From NCBI GenBank assembly GCA_021432605.1, contig MU271143.1:2799277-2863276 (forward strand): a DNA stretch of 64,000 nucleotides, written 5' to 3'. Below are positions 45,772-56,449 of this stretch, in pieces. The position numbers and the translations under genes are program-made. Numbering within the stretch: position 1 is the first letter of the stretch; each line of letters begins with the position of its first letter. The notes beneath the pieces were generated by a model that had not been told where the DNA came from, searched no databases, and worked only from the letters and a program-made list of their open reading frames with translations. The DNA comes from Coniochaeta sp. PMI_546. Lineage: Eukaryota; Ascomycota; Sordariomycetes; Coniochaetales; Coniochaetaceae.

Positions 45772-48218
45772 TTTGCCGGTATTGATACGACGACCTGGTT
45801 ATGTGGTGGTTTGGTGGTATGAAGAAGTTGAGATGGAAGCGGGGCAGAGAATTTTATCAGTTGACTTGAATGTGCTGACAAAATCTCGGCGGTGGTCCTA
45901 CTTTGCCACTTGTCTGTTAGCTTCGCAACCCAAGTGAAACAGCGGTAAGCGGGAGAATAAGGCAGTATTTGTGACGACAATTTTGAAAGTGGAAATGAGC
46001 TAAAGTACCTGCACCGTCAAGCCTTTCTCCTGCTGGACTTAGGTGGTGACAGAGGGCGAGAAGAAGTGCTGAACGAAGGGGAGGAGGAGTTGGGCAGGAA
46101 CCTGAAGCCACTCTGAAATCTGGCGGGCAACGGTAAAAATGAAGCAGGTGGGGCAATTGTTTGTTATCATCAACTCCCGTGCTTAACCCCGCCAAATCGA
46201 GTGAATTCATACAAAAAAACCTGTCTCGGCAACAGGAGTGACTGGAGGGTCCTCCTCAATGGAAAAGATTCACCATATGCACTAGCATCAGACAACACTC
46301 ACTCACAAGGATATTAACCTCAGTCAAGAGAACTTCCTACAACGAGTGTGCGCCACTTGGCAACTACTCTGCCCCAAACAACCAGCTTCAAGAGCTCAGC
46401 TTCAGCTCCCAGTCAGCTCCTCCAGCTCGGAGATAGCAGCTGCGACAAGGCGGGGTAATTGGGAGTGGCTGCCAGGGCTGTACGACATTTTCTGTGTGCG
46501 TCGTGTCGAGGCGGGGTATGACGAGAGAGTGCAGCGGTCAGGGCTTTTGCCCTCTTTGCCATCTTGCCCCTCCTCTTGAAAGTATGAACGAACAAGTTGC
46601 CTGAACGTACCTGAATGTTTGACAGCAGCAAGTTGGGTCAGTCGGAGGTCTAACCTTGCACAGATGTCGCCCGATACTAATGGTCTTCAAGCTCTCAAAT
46701 GAATACGTTGCTTATAATCTGGCATGGACCAGAGTCTTAAATATTGCTCTCACTCGAGCTCCTGCAACCTTTTCAAGGAGCTCCAAGCTTGGGGACCCAC
46801 AAGTTAGGAACTCAATCAGCAATGAGATGAGGACAGCGGTCGACCAGTGCATCACTAATAGCTCTATCTAGCCTGTGATTTTCTTCGCTCTATACTGCCA
46901 CTCGGCGTGACTCACCTGCTTCAGATCTGAACCGCCACTTGTATAAAGGACCGATGAGAACCGAACTTCTTGCAACAGCTCAGTCAATCAATGACTGTGA
47001 GACTCATCCGGGTTACTCGCAAGATCAGACCGACCAGACAGCGTGCCCGCGAGAAGCAACCTGGCTCGTGGAGACGAGATTCGAGTGTGTTACCTTAGTC
47101 TATGTCATCGGCCAGAAGAACATCTACATTTAAGTTGCTATGCAAAGTCCTTCAAGTCCGCGGTGTCATTTGTAGATCAAAGACAATCGTGATGAGACTA
47201 TCGTTTAATAAGCGACTAGTAGGTACCAACCAGCGAGTCGAAGGCGATGGTGCCTCTTAGGCATAGGCTTGCCATATATCTTGAGAGTACTGGTATTCAG
47301 CAATCGACCAAAAAGCTTGGGACCGTCAACAATACTGCAAGCTGTATCTTGCAGACCGCGGGCTGTCCTCTTGTCCTCGCTAATCTACATCTCGCCTAGG
47401 CGTGCGATCGAACTATATCACAACTTCGCCAAGACAGGATATTGAGGGTTTGAGTAGGTAAGGAAGGTGACGCCGGAAGTCTCCAATGTCGTTCTTGAGG
47501 CTTGAGGTCATGTGCTAAGAGGTTGAAGAACCCCAGATGGAGATTACCCTTCCGGGCTCGTACTTGTTCGTCATAATTTCTACGTAAAATTCGACGTGAG
47601 GGATGATATCACGTGGACCATGGTTATGGAGGCGATCGCAAGATCGCGTTACTCGATCACCCTAGTGTACATCTGTCGTGTGTCGAGCCGGGGGGAGTGG
47701 CGTTGTATGTTCACTACTACTGTGGTATAGTAGTCATGGACGGGAGGCCCGAGGTCGTCAGGTTCTGGACCCTTGACCATCCGTCGCTTATCGATTCGTC
47801 GACTGGACTACGGGGAATCCTACGCCCGATATCGCCTCCGAATCACATGGTTCGTGCGCCCAACTGGGCAAACTGTGGGGTAATTAGCGTCTAGTGTAAA
47901 TTTTCAGCGTGTGCAAGACTCATTGCCCCCCCGGTCCGTCGGACAAGAGGTAAAGGAACTGCTATGGTAAACCCACCGGCTACCTCTACACCACCTCGTT
48001 CGACTCATTCCCAACCGGGCAATTGACATTTTGTTCCCTTGATGAACCAGGTCATAACTTCCCCTTCTTCTTCTCCTCCTTCCAGGTAACAGGGACATTT
48101 TCACGTTCCCTGGCCTTTTGCTTGCTACTGCTTGCTTCTTCTTGCTTGCACTGCACTGCACTGATCCAATTGTTTCTCCGATCCTCGCCGCTGTTTCTCT
48201 CTCCGCTCCCTCGCCACG
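45772..48218. other. 2.45-kb divergent promoter interval
   Basis: This separates the starts of EF-2 (-) and ILV2 (+). A TGACTCA match lies at 46918-46924 but is far from either start. The last 170 bases before ILV2 are T/C-rich. Frames up to 134 codons overlap and lack motifs. No tRNA or transposon seen. Confidence 0.4.
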
Positions 48219-50608
48219 ATGCTACGCTCCGGCCAGGCCACTCGGGCCGTCACCAAGGCCCTCGCCCAGCGCCAATCCTGCCATTCTCGCTCTCTCACCA
48301 CTTCTCCCGCCGTCTCAGCCATCACAGCACCACGGAAGGTACCGTCAACCGTAAGGAATCAAGCTACCTCTGCTGCCGCCAATCCCACCGCTGCGTAAGT
48401 CCTCTTGCTGGTCGCGAGACTGAGTGAGCCCTCGCAGAGTTCGCTGTGACTCACCGTCAGCACACGACAACGACTAACATGGCTTTCCACACAGCGAGGC
48501 CCGGCCAAAACCTAGTCCTTCCTTCAACCCTGGCGATTCCAAGACCAGGCACCATGTCCAGCCTCTGGTCAATCCTCGCCAAGGCGAGATGGATGAATCG
48601 TATGCTTACCGCCCCCCCGATCGCTTGGCCCAAGTCTGCGCAACAGGGATGACTAACATCCGCGTGTTTACAGGTTTATTGGCAAGACTGGAGGAGAGAT
48701 ATTCCACGAGATGATGTTGAGGCAGGGAGTGAAGCATATCTGTGAGTCAGGTACATGCTTTGGCTTCCTTAGTCACGGCTAACACGATATTGCAGTCGGC
48801 TACCCGGGTGGCGCTATTCTGCCCGTGTTCGACGCCATCTACAACTCGAAACACTTTGACTTCATCCTACCAAAACACGAACAAGGAGCCGGCCACATGG
48901 CTGAAGGTTATGCACGAGCTTCCGGCAAGCCAGGCGTGGTCCTGGTCACGTCTGGCCCTGGTGCCACCAATGTCGTGACACCCATGGCGGATGCACTGGC
49001 CGACGGTACCCCAATGGTTGTTTTCAGTGGTCAGGTCGTCACCTCAGCAATTGGCAGTGATGCTTTCCAGGAAGCCGATGTCATTGGAATCTCGCGGGCT
49101 TGCACAAAGTGGAATGTTATGGTGAAGAACGTCGCCGAGCTGCCCAAGCGCATCAACGAGGCCTTCGAGATCGCTACTAGTGGACGCCCGGGACCAGTTC
49201 TCGTGGATCTGCCCAAGGACATCACTGCGGGTGTCCTACGGAGAGCTATCCCGACCGAGTCCACTCTTCCGCCGCTGCCCAGTGCTGCTTCTCGCGCTGT
49301 CCAGGAGCTAACTCAGCGCCAGCTTGACGGGTCGATCCGCCGCGTTGCCGACCTGGTCAACATCGCCAAGCAGCCCGTTATCTATGCTGGCCAAGGTATC
49401 ATCCAGTCTGAGGGCGGCGTTGAGCTTCTCAAAGAGTTTGCCGACAAGACCTCCATTCCCGTGACCACAACGCTGCACGGCCTGGGTGCCTTCGACGAGC
49501 TGGACGAGAAGTCTCTGCACATGCTCGGTATGCACGGCTCAGCATATGCCAACATGGCGATGCAGAACGCGGATCTCATCATCTGCCTAGGCGGCCGCTT
49601 TGATGACCGTGTGACGCTCGCCATCAATAAGTTTGCCCCTGCGGCCAAGGCTGCCGCTGCTGAGGGCCGGGGAGGCATCGTTCACTTCGAGATCCTGCCC
49701 AAGAACATCAACAAGGTCGTCCAGGCTACCGAGGCCGTAGAGGGCGATGTTGCGTCGAATCTCCAACGTCTCCTCCCTCACGTGGAAATTAGGACCATGG
49801 CCGACCGGAAGCATTGGTTCGACCAGATCAACGCGTGGAAGAAGAAGTGGCCCCTGGGAGATTTCGAGCGGGCGGAACGGTCTGGCTTGATCAAGCCCCA
49901 GACTCTGATTGAGGAGCTCAGCACTTTGACGGCAAATCGGAAGGAGCAGACCGTGATCACGACCGGCGTAGGCCAACACCAAATGTGGACTGCGCAACAT
50001 TTCCGGTGGAGGTATCCTCGGACCATGATTACATCTGGAGGTCTCGGAACCATGGGTTACGGTCTGCCCGCGGCGATCGGTGCCAAGGTCGCACGGCCTG
50101 ACGCTCTCGTCATCGACATTGATGGCGACGCATCCTTCAACATGACCCTGACTGAGCTGTCGACCGCAGCCCAATTCAACATTGGCGTCAAGGTTATCGT
50201 CCTGAACAACGAGGAGCAAGGAATGGTGACGCAATGGCAGAACCTCTTCTACGAGGATCGCTACTCTCACACTCACCAGAAGAACCCGGATTTCATGAAG
50301 CTTTCCGATGCTATGGGTATCCAGCACCGTCGCGTGTCCAAGCCGGAAGAGGTCGTTGAGGCTCTTCAGTGGCTGATCGACAGCGATGGCCCTGCTCTGT
50401 TGGAGGTTATCACCGACAAGAAGGTGCCTGTCCTCCCCATGGTGCCTGCTGGATGTGGTTTGCATGAGTTCATCGCTTGGGACGGTGGTATGTGTTTTCG
50501 CCCCCTTACTCTATTTCTCGAAAATCAGCATGCTAACACTCTCCAATAGCCAAGGACAAGGCCCGGAGAGAACTGATGAAGAAGCGGACTAGTGGTCTGC
50601 ACTCGTAG
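48219..50608 (+). CDS. ILV2: Acetolactate synthase catalytic subunit, mitochondrial
   Basis: TPP- and FAD-dependent enzyme that makes acetolactate or acetohydroxybutyrate, the first common step to valine, leucine and isoleucine; target of sulfonylurea-type inhibitors. Exons 48219-48394, 48495-48599, 48674-48741, 48796-50487, 50550-50608; predicted 699 residues. Residues 1-60 form an Arg/Ser/Thr-rich mitochondrial transit peptide (MLRSGQATRAVTKALAQRQS). Spliced core: GKTGGEIFHEMML, QGVKHIFGYPGGAILPVFD, PKHEQGAGHMAEGYAR with the TPP-activating Glu, LVTSGPGATN, VVFSGQV, RPGPVLVDLPKD, GGRFDDRV, and the TPP site GDASFNMTLTEL .. LNNEEQGMV. The final exon supplies AKDKARRELMKKRTSGLHS. All joins keep phase (2, 2, 1, 1). 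Intron 1 carries a GCN4-type TGACTCA. Confidence 0.96.
48447..48453. promoter_or_regulatory. GCN4/CPC1-type TGACTCA in ILV2 intron 1
   Basis: A perfect TGACTCA lies inside the first ILV2 intron, about 230 bp downstream of the start codon. ILV genes are under general amino-acid control in fungi, but function of an intronic site here is only a possibility. Confidence 0.25.
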
Positions 50609-51318
50609 TTGGTGGTGTTTGGTCTGTGTTATCTGCATCTTTTACCCATCTGTTTTGGCCAGCATCTAGCATTTCACTCTTTGCTTCATCACTTATACCA
50701 TGGCTTCTCAACTGTCTCCGGGTCACACATACTCGGCTGTCGTTGGAGTGCCCGCTCGCATCTATCATGAGGCGGCTTCAAAAGTGTTTTCGCCATCCGG
50801 CGAGGTACGGAAAAAAAGTATGCTCTGGACTTGAACAGAAAAACAGGAGTTGCGTTGGAGCGTGACAACAATGCTTGACGCACGATAGCGTCGAGTCTGT
50901 CGAACCCGCTTCGGCGGGCTGTATATATCACCATAATGAAATATCGTGTTTGTTCATGCCATAGTCGAGTCTACCTCGATACCGGTTGGATGCCAAACGT
51001 TGGATTATGGTCAGGTCGGAGTTGAGAACGACTTATTTTATGCTTTTCAAATGTGCTTCGGTCAAGGCTACTATTGCACGGCCTTCACACCGAGTCAATA
51101 ATTATCCTATCCCCTTACACTATCCAACATATTGCATGCTGCTTTCCCATATCATACCATAATTTTCGCCTCATACAGCAACCAACGCATGCAGATGTGG
51201 GTTACAACTGGTGACTTGACCAATCTGTCGCCAGACATTCTCGACATATATCGCGTCAGTACACTACAACTTGACTCCATCCCCATCTCTTTCCATTGCC
51301 GGCCCGCGTAACGAAGAG
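50609..51318. other. 0.71-kb convergent 3' interval
   Basis: This lies between the 3' ends of ILV2 and the metallothionein gene. It includes an ATTATCC..ATAC-rich A+T stretch near 51090-51170. No gene seen. Confidence 0.4.
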
Positions 51319-51475
51319 CTACTTGGTCTTCTGTGAGTTGGGTTAGCGTATACTACTCGATGACAAGCCAGTTGGGTTCGGGGCCGGTCATTACCACGGG
51401 GCAGTTCGGGCAAGTGCAAGTTTCTCCGCAGCCACATTTGCCGCTTGTGGAGCATCCGCAGTCTTCTCCTGCCAT
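51319..51475 (-). CDS. Copper metallothionein (Neurospora type), 30 residues
   Basis: Tiny cytosolic metal-binding protein expected to chelate Cu(I). The unspliced frame from the ATG at 51475 gives 40 residues with seven Cys in the order CxC-x5-CxC-x3-CxC-x2-C, identical in spacing to the 25-residue Neurospora crassa copper metallothionein. Splicing fits better: exon 1 51475-51395, intron of 64 nt (donor GTAATG, branch GCTAAC, acceptor CTCACAG), exon 2 51330-51319 encoding KTK and a stop, giving 30 residues that end in Lys as the Neurospora protein does. Segments seen: GEDCGC, GKCGCG, TCTCPNC. There are no aromatic residues and no His in the spliced form. It is far too short for usual gene callers. 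Two tandem palindromes lie about 210-255 bp upstream. Expression and metal are unproven. Confidence 0.85.
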
Positions 51476-51683
51476 GGTTGACTTTGATATCTCTGTAGTT
51501 TTTGGGGAAAGCTACACTGTTGTGGTGGTGGTTCCTGATGATTTTGATATGAACAGAAGAGAAGAAATCTTGGTGGGGATTATCAGCCGAGTCAACGAGG
51601 TGGTCGTCTACAATACTTGGTCTTAAACATTCAGCTCCTGGGCTACCTAGACGTCTGTCATGAAAGGCGTGGAGTGACAATGA

Positions 51684-51728
51684 CGCTGACCATCGTCAGC
51701 GGTTGATCATCGGTCAGATGACTGACCG
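51684..51728. promoter_or_regulatory. Two tandem 7-4-7 palindromes, possible Zn2Cys6 or metal-response sites
   Basis: Palindrome 1 (51684-51701) is CGCTGAC-CATC-GTCAGCG and palindrome 2 (51711-51728) is CGGTCAG-ATGA-CTGACCG. Both have perfect 7-bp arms and 4-bp spacers; nine bases lie between them and contain TTGATCA. The second has CGG and CCG at its ends with 12 bases between, a typical form for a dimeric Zn2Cys6 site. They sit about 210-255 bp upstream of the metallothionein start and about 760 bp upstream of GAL1. Confidence 0.5.
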
Positions 51729-51996
51729 GGATCGATGGGCTTTGAGCTCACCGAGGTAAGGTGAGGTAGTCTGGATCAACTTGGACCTCGGTTCCATCAC
51801 TAGGCAAGTAGCATCTTGTCGTTGGCATTGGAAATCTTTGTGTTTTTCTCTCTCTAGAACACACGGACTGAATCGTCCTCATCCTCTCAGCTCTGTTCAG
51901 CGTTGCTACAACCGGAGCTCTCTCCGGTCGCCCCGCTCGCACGCCTCTCACTATTCGAGTGTTCTCATTACTCGCATCGCGGTCGCCATGATAAAT

Positions 51997-52009
51997 ATAT
52001 ATATATACA
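51997..52009. repeat. AT dinucleotide repeat
   Basis: A short run of alternating A and T lies in the GAL1/metallothionein intergenic region. It is too short to say more. Confidence 0.7.
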
Positions 52010-52322
52010 TTCTTATTGACAAGCTCGAGCTACAATAATCGGAAACGCTAAGAAGGCTCACAACAAAGGTAGCTTCACGCAGAGAGCTATGAGAGCTCCG
52101 TGTATAAAAGTGGCCGATTTCGGGGCAACCGGAGCCGAAATACTTGAGATGTCACTGAATTCTCCCGACGGATATCGCGACAGTGCTATTAACTAGTAAG
52201 TCTACCAGGTCTACCAAGAGCTTCCCCAACCATGTGGGGATGCAATCACACCTAGTGACACCTACCTCACCTTAGCTATACCTACTAGTCTACTGTCGTA
52301 GTGTAAGGTAGTAACACCACCT

Positions 52323-52328
52323 CCCCGC
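52323..52328 (-). promoter_or_regulatory. Possible CreA/CRE-1 site upstream of GAL1
   Basis: CCCCGC, read on the minus strand as GCGGGG, fits the SYGGRG consensus of the carbon-catabolite repressor CreA/CRE-1, 158 bp upstream of the GAL1 start. A six-base match is common by chance, so support is weak. Confidence 0.3.
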
Positions 52329-52485
52329 ATTGAGGCACACCCGCTTCGTTTGGAGGGGCACACGCAATACTACTTCCTCCGAGTGAGCAAGACATACTCG
52401 GGTTGGTTGCTGTCCTGCTTTCTCTTCTCTTAAAAGATCTAACTCTTGGGGCAGCTAATCCATTGATAACACTGCTGCAACAATC

Positions 52486-54102
52486 ATGGCCGGAACAGTC
52501 CCCACAGCTCGCTCCCTGCAAGACATCTACACCCACGACACCAGGACGACGCTGGCCCAGGGCAAGCGGTGGCATGACCTCCTCACGCAGTTCAAGGCCA
52601 CCTACGGCCACGACGCCGAGTTCGTCTCGCGCTCCCCGGGCCGCGTGAACATCATCGGCGAGCACATCGACTACTCGCTGTACCCGGTCCTGCCCATGGC
52701 CATCAACGAGGACGCCATCCTCGCCGTCGCCACGCGGCCGAGCGACGACGACTCCAACGGCACCTTCAAGATCCAGATCGCCAACTTGCAGAGTGACAAG
52801 TTCCCCTCGCACGAGTTCGACATCCCCTACGACGCCGTCGACATCGACGCCACCGTGCACGAGTGGACCAACTACTTCAAGTCCGGCCTGCGCGGCGCCC
52901 TCGAGCTCCTCAGGAGGAAGAAGAAGCACGCCGACTTCAGGCCCAAGAGCATGCAGATCCTCATGCACGGCACCGTCCCCGCGGGAGGCGGTCTGAGCTC
53001 GAGCGCCGCCTTCGTCACCGCCAGCGCCCTGGCCGTCCTGGTCGCCAACGGCGAGAGGGACGTGGACAAGACGGAGCTCACCGAGCTCGCCATCGTCAGC
53101 GAGCGCGCCGTCGGCGTCAACTCGGGCGGCATGGACCAGTCCGCCTCCGTCTTCTCCGAGCGCGGCAGCGCCGTCTACGTCTCCTTCGCCCCCAAGCTCA
53201 CCGCGCGGCCCGTCAACATCCCCAAGACGCGGCCCGAGCTGACCTTCCTGATCGCCCAGTCCTTCGTCGCGGCCGACAAGCACGTCACGGGGCCGATCCA
53301 TTACAACCTCCGCGTCGTCGAGTGCAGCCTGGCAGCCGCCTACCTCAACGCCGCCCTCAACCCGCCCTCCACCCACCTCCCCGGCGACGCGGCGCCGCTC
53401 GGCATCAGCCTGCACGGCTTCCACGAGACCTACTTTGCCCTGCAGCACCACGACAACAACCCCTCCTCCTCCGACACCAGGGCGCCCACCCTGCCCGAGG
53501 AGCTCACCGAGCTGGTCCGCCTGACCAAGGCGACCCTCACCCGGGAAGAGGGCTACACGCGCGAGGAGATCGCGGCCGCGCTGGGCATTACCGTGGCCCA
53601 GCTCGAGGCGCGCTTCACCTCCCGCTTCCCCGTGCGCGCCGAGCGGTTCAAGCTGAGGCAGCGCGCGCTGCACGTCTTCTCCGAGGCGCTGCGGGTCGTC
53701 CGGTTCCTGGAGCTGCTCGAGCACCCGGACAAGCGGCCCAAGGCCGCCGGCGGTGACGACGAGGACACGAGCGAGTACAACGCCAGGCTCGGCGCCCTGC
53801 TCAACGAGACGCAGGACTCGTGCCGCGACGTGTACGAGTGCAGCTGCCCGGAGATCGACGAGCTGTGCGCCATCGCCAGGAGGGCGGGCAGCTACGGCTC
53901 CCGGCTGACGGGTGCCGGCTGGGGGGGTTGCAGCGTGCACCTCGTGCCCGCCGACAAGGTTGGCGCCGTCAGGGAGGCGTGGGAGAGGGAGTACTACTCC
54001 AAGATGGACCTGACGCCGGAGCAGAAGGACGCCGCGGTCGTGGTCAGTTCGCCGGGGAGCGGGAGCGCTGTGTACTTTGTGGCTGAGGGATCTTTACAAT
54101 GA
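52486..54102 (+). CDS. GAL1: Galactokinase
   Basis: GHMP-family kinase that phosphorylates D-galactose at C1 in the Leloir pathway, cytosolic. Single exon, 538 residues, close to the usual fungal length. Seen in order: SRSPGRVNIIGEHIDYSLYP, the galactokinase signature, near residues 48-67; the glycine-rich ATP loop GTVPAGGGLSSSAAF near 165-180; GVNSGGMDQSAS near 210, with the catalytic Asp; and motif III GSRLTGAGWGGCSVHL near 475. The start follows directly from MAGTVPTARSLQDIY, which matches the typical N-terminal helix. Third positions are very GC-rich compared with neighbours, creating long open frames on the opposite strand. Convergent with PEX12, only 183 bp apart. Confidence 0.96.
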   Translation: MAGTVPTARSLQDIYTHDTRTTLAQGKRWHDLLTQFKATYGHDAEFVSRSPGRVNIIGEHIDYSLYPVLPMAINEDAILAVATRPSDDDSNGTFKIQIANLQSDKFPSHEFDIPYDAVDIDATVHEWTNYFKSGLRGALELLRRKKKHADFRPKSMQILMHGTVPAGGGLSSSAAFVTASALAVLVANGERDVDKTELTELAIVSERAVGVNSGGMDQSASVFSERGSAVYVSFAPKLTARPVNIPKTRPELTFLIAQSFVAADKHVTGPIHYNLRVVECSLAAAYLNAALNPPSTHLPGDAAPLGISLHGFHETYFALQHHDNNPSSSDTRAPTLPEELTELVRLTKATLTREEGYTREEIAAALGITVAQLEARFTSRFPVRAERFKLRQRALHVFSEALRVVRFLELLEHPDKRPKAAGGDDEDTSEYNARLGALLNETQDSCRDVYECSCPEIDELCAIARRAGSYGSRLTGAGWGGCSVHLVPADKVGAVREAWEREYYSKMDLTPEQKDAAVVVSSPGSGSAVYFVAEGSLQ

Positions 54103-54285
54103 AGGGTGGGTAGCTAGCTGGCGTCTCGTGAGATCAATTGTTGTTGGTAGATGATAACCAAAAGTAAATGAAAACAGGGGGTATATTTGTCCTCCATCCG
54201 ACCCTTCTTATCATGATATATAAGACACGCAGTGGTAATTTGTACATTCGTCCACGCCATGCTTGCAAATTTGTACGCAAGCGCA

Positions 54286-55590
54286 CTAGACCATGATCCT
54301 CCTCAACCCCTCCGTCCCGCCCAGCACCCGCCGTCCGGTGACGGCACACCTCCCCTCGCCGCTCTCCCACCTGCCGGCCCTGTCCTTCATGAACTCCTCC
54401 TGCCGCGGGTGCTGCCCGGCGACCCACCGGTGGATGCAGGTGTAGCAGTACACGAAGCCGGTCTGGCACGCCGTGGCCGTGACGATCTCGTCCCCGCATA
54501 TCGGACACAGCCGCGAGTCCTCGGGCGCCGGGACCGTCAAGATCGGCAGCAGCGACGGCGTGGCGATCGGCGCCCTCTGCGCCAGCGCAACCTCGTCGTC
54601 CTTCTCATCCTCCTGTTCCCCGTCCTGCACCTGCTTCTCTCCAATCTGCACCTGCTTCTCCCCGGCATCTAACCCAGCCACCACCGGCGGCGGCAGGTCC
54701 AGACTCTCCGCCGCCCTCCGCGTCAGCTGCTTGGCAAAGTCGCTGGCGTACCACCACTCGAGGAACTTGAGCGCAAAGATACTCGTGGGCAGCAGCACCG
54801 ACAGACCCCCCAGCGCCCTCGCACCCAAATTCCGGGGACTGAACACGCTCCCCGGCCTCTGCCCACCCGCCGTCCCTGATGCAGTCTTCCCCAGCATCTC
54901 GATGGCATCGTAGTCCGCGGGCCCCATCCTCCGGACCCTCGTGCCCACCAGCCACAGCAGCGGGGAGTGGTACCTGGTCTTGTCGAAGAGGTAGGCCAGG
55001 TTGAACGCCAGCAGGGAAAGGTAGTACAGCGCGTTGAGGCTCGGGTAGACCCGGCGCAGGAACAGCCTGTAGTAGAACCGGAGCTTCTCTCTTAACCCGG
55101 CTCCGGCGGCGGGAGGGGCAGTGTAGCTGCGCCCCAGCACCGCGGCCCGGGGGGCCTCGACCTCGAAGGCCTCGTCGAGCTTGCGCTTGAGGTAGGGGAC
55201 GCCGACCAGCACGGCCAGGTTGCGCCAGACGTCGGCCGGGGGGCGGAGGCGGGTGGCGTCGCGGACCAGGGAGGGGGAGGCGGCGGCGGCGCGCGGGACG
55301 TCGCGGACGGGACAGCGCTCGCGCTTGAGGCCGTAGAAGTGCTCGGTGAAGCTGCCGCCGCGGGTGAGGAGGTAGTGCCGCTCGACGGCCAGGAGGAGGA
55401 GGGCGTAGAGCTCGTCGAAGGAGTTGAGGACGCGCAGGAGATAGCGCGGGTGCCGCTGGGTCAGGACTGTGAGGAGGTAGCGCAGGGTCGGCGGGAGGAG
55501 GGAGGAGAGCTGGGCTTCGGAGAGGAGCTCGAAGAGGGAGGGCTTGGCTGGGTCGAAGGTCGAGTGCCGGAGGGAGGTTATGAATTCCAT
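54286..55590 (-). CDS. PEX12: Peroxisome import RING protein PEX12
   Basis: Peroxisomal membrane E3 ligase subunit; with PEX2 and PEX10 it ubiquitinates the import receptor PEX5. Single exon, 434 residues. The start [21 protein letters not shown] is the typical PEX12 opening. The Pex2/Pex12 N-terminal domain covers about residues 20-300: [74 protein letters not shown]; helices fit a membrane protein. A low-complexity linker with EKQVQ repeats precedes the RING at about 365-400: [20 protein letters not shown] then CYTCIHRWV. As usual in PEX12 the RING lacks the second zinc-ligand set. C-terminus: [20 protein letters not shown]. Confidence 0.95.
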   Translation of the reverse strand: MEFITSLRHSTFDPAKPSLFELLSEAQLSSLLPPTLRYLLTVLTQRHPRYLLRVLNSFDELYALLLLAVERHYLLTRGGSFTEHFYGLKRERCPVRDVPRAAAASPSLVRDATRLRPPADVWRNLAVLVGVPYLKRKLDEAFEVEAPRAAVLGRSYTAPPAAGAGLREKLRFYYRLFLRRVYPSLNALYYLSLLAFNLAYLFDKTRYHSPLLWLVGTRVRRMGPADYDAIEMLGKTASGTAGGQRPGSVFSPRNLGARALGGLSVLLPTSIFALKFLEWWYASDFAKQLTRRAAESLDLPPPVVAGLDAGEKQVQIGEKQVQDGEQEDEKDDEVALAQRAPIATPSLLPILTVPAPEDSRLCPICGDEIVTATACQTGFVYCYTCIHRWVAGQHPRQEEFMKDRAGRWESGEGRCAVTGRRVLGGTEGLRRIMV

Positions 55591-56449
55591 TTTCTTCTGC
55601 TTTTCTTCTGCTTTTCTTCTTCTTTTGTCTTCCTGTCTTACTGTCTCCTTGCTCTGCTTCCTTCCCTCTTTGTTGAATTTTGATATGAGCGCTGGGTATG
55701 CTACATTGGATGGTAGAGTTTGTGTAGAACTGGCGAGAGTTGTTGTTGATTGCGAATTAATGGTGGGTGCCGTGTCGTGTCGGTCGCGATCATGAATGAC
55801 TTGTGAAAGATGCCGAGGTAAAGTTGGGGATAAGCTTATACCACGGTACCTCTACAGCTATGGGGGATTCTACCCCTGTAGCGCGGTCGCTTAGCGCTGC
55901 TCCGTTGACATGCCTGTGCTGATGATCTTGGGGAATTACACTAACACTTCAGTGCCTCAGAGTTCCCTTTCAGTGCTATTTCACGACCATGTCCATGATA
56001 CCGAGAGAGAGAGAAAACATGGTATTACCCGTCATTCCTACAACCAAGTTCAGATCACCGATACCAGGAAGGTTTAGAGAGGTTCACACGCTTGTGTGCA
56101 TCGCCAATGAATAAAACTATGTGACAATCACCATTCCCTATCTCACTACGTCCAAAGCGTCTATACCCTCCCTTCCTCCCTGTCTCAGATCGTGTGAAAA
56201 CCATACCCTGCACTGCCCAAGGTCCAACGCAAGGCCCGAGCCCAAGCAAGAAGACCGCCGCAGATCAAGCAGTCCCGAGGTAGCCAGCCCCTACGATCTG
56301 AGCCATCACCCGCCTGCGAGCAAGATATGATCTGGCTAACTGGCGCGGCATATTGTTCAACGCCGTTCCGCCATGTATTATCGTAACCTCGTATCATTTT
56401 CAGCAGCCATGTATATACCTTGGACAAAGTCCTAAACAACCGTGCCGGA
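55591..56449. other. 0.86-kb interval, PEX12 promoter
   Basis: This holds the PEX12 promoter and the 3' flank of the F-box gene. A T/C-rich stretch (55590-55680) lies just upstream of PEX12, and a CCACGGTACCTC motif at about 55842. No gene seen. Confidence 0.4.

Larger units (their letters stand above)
51476..52485. other. Divergent metallothionein/GAL1 promoter interval
   Basis: This 1.0 kb lies between the starts of the metallothionein gene (-) and GAL1 (+). It holds the tandem palindromes at 51684-51728, an AT dinucleotide run, ACCTACC/GGTAGG motifs near 52200-52310, and a CreA-type hexamer at 52323. The 97- and 138-codon frames over the metallothionein region are shadows. Confidence 0.5.

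Noticed and set aside
47613-47894. 93-codon frame upstream of ILV2
   Set aside because: It starts without ATG, has no family similarity, and no splice partner was found.
51333-51626. 97-codon plus-strand frame over the metallothionein locus
   Set aside because: Its sequence has no domain, and the minus strand shows the diagnostic Cys pattern with a fitting intron.
52285-53940. 551-codon open frame antisense to galactokinase
   Set aside because: It is a shadow of the very GC-rich third positions of GAL1; the sequence is low-complexity and lacks motifs.
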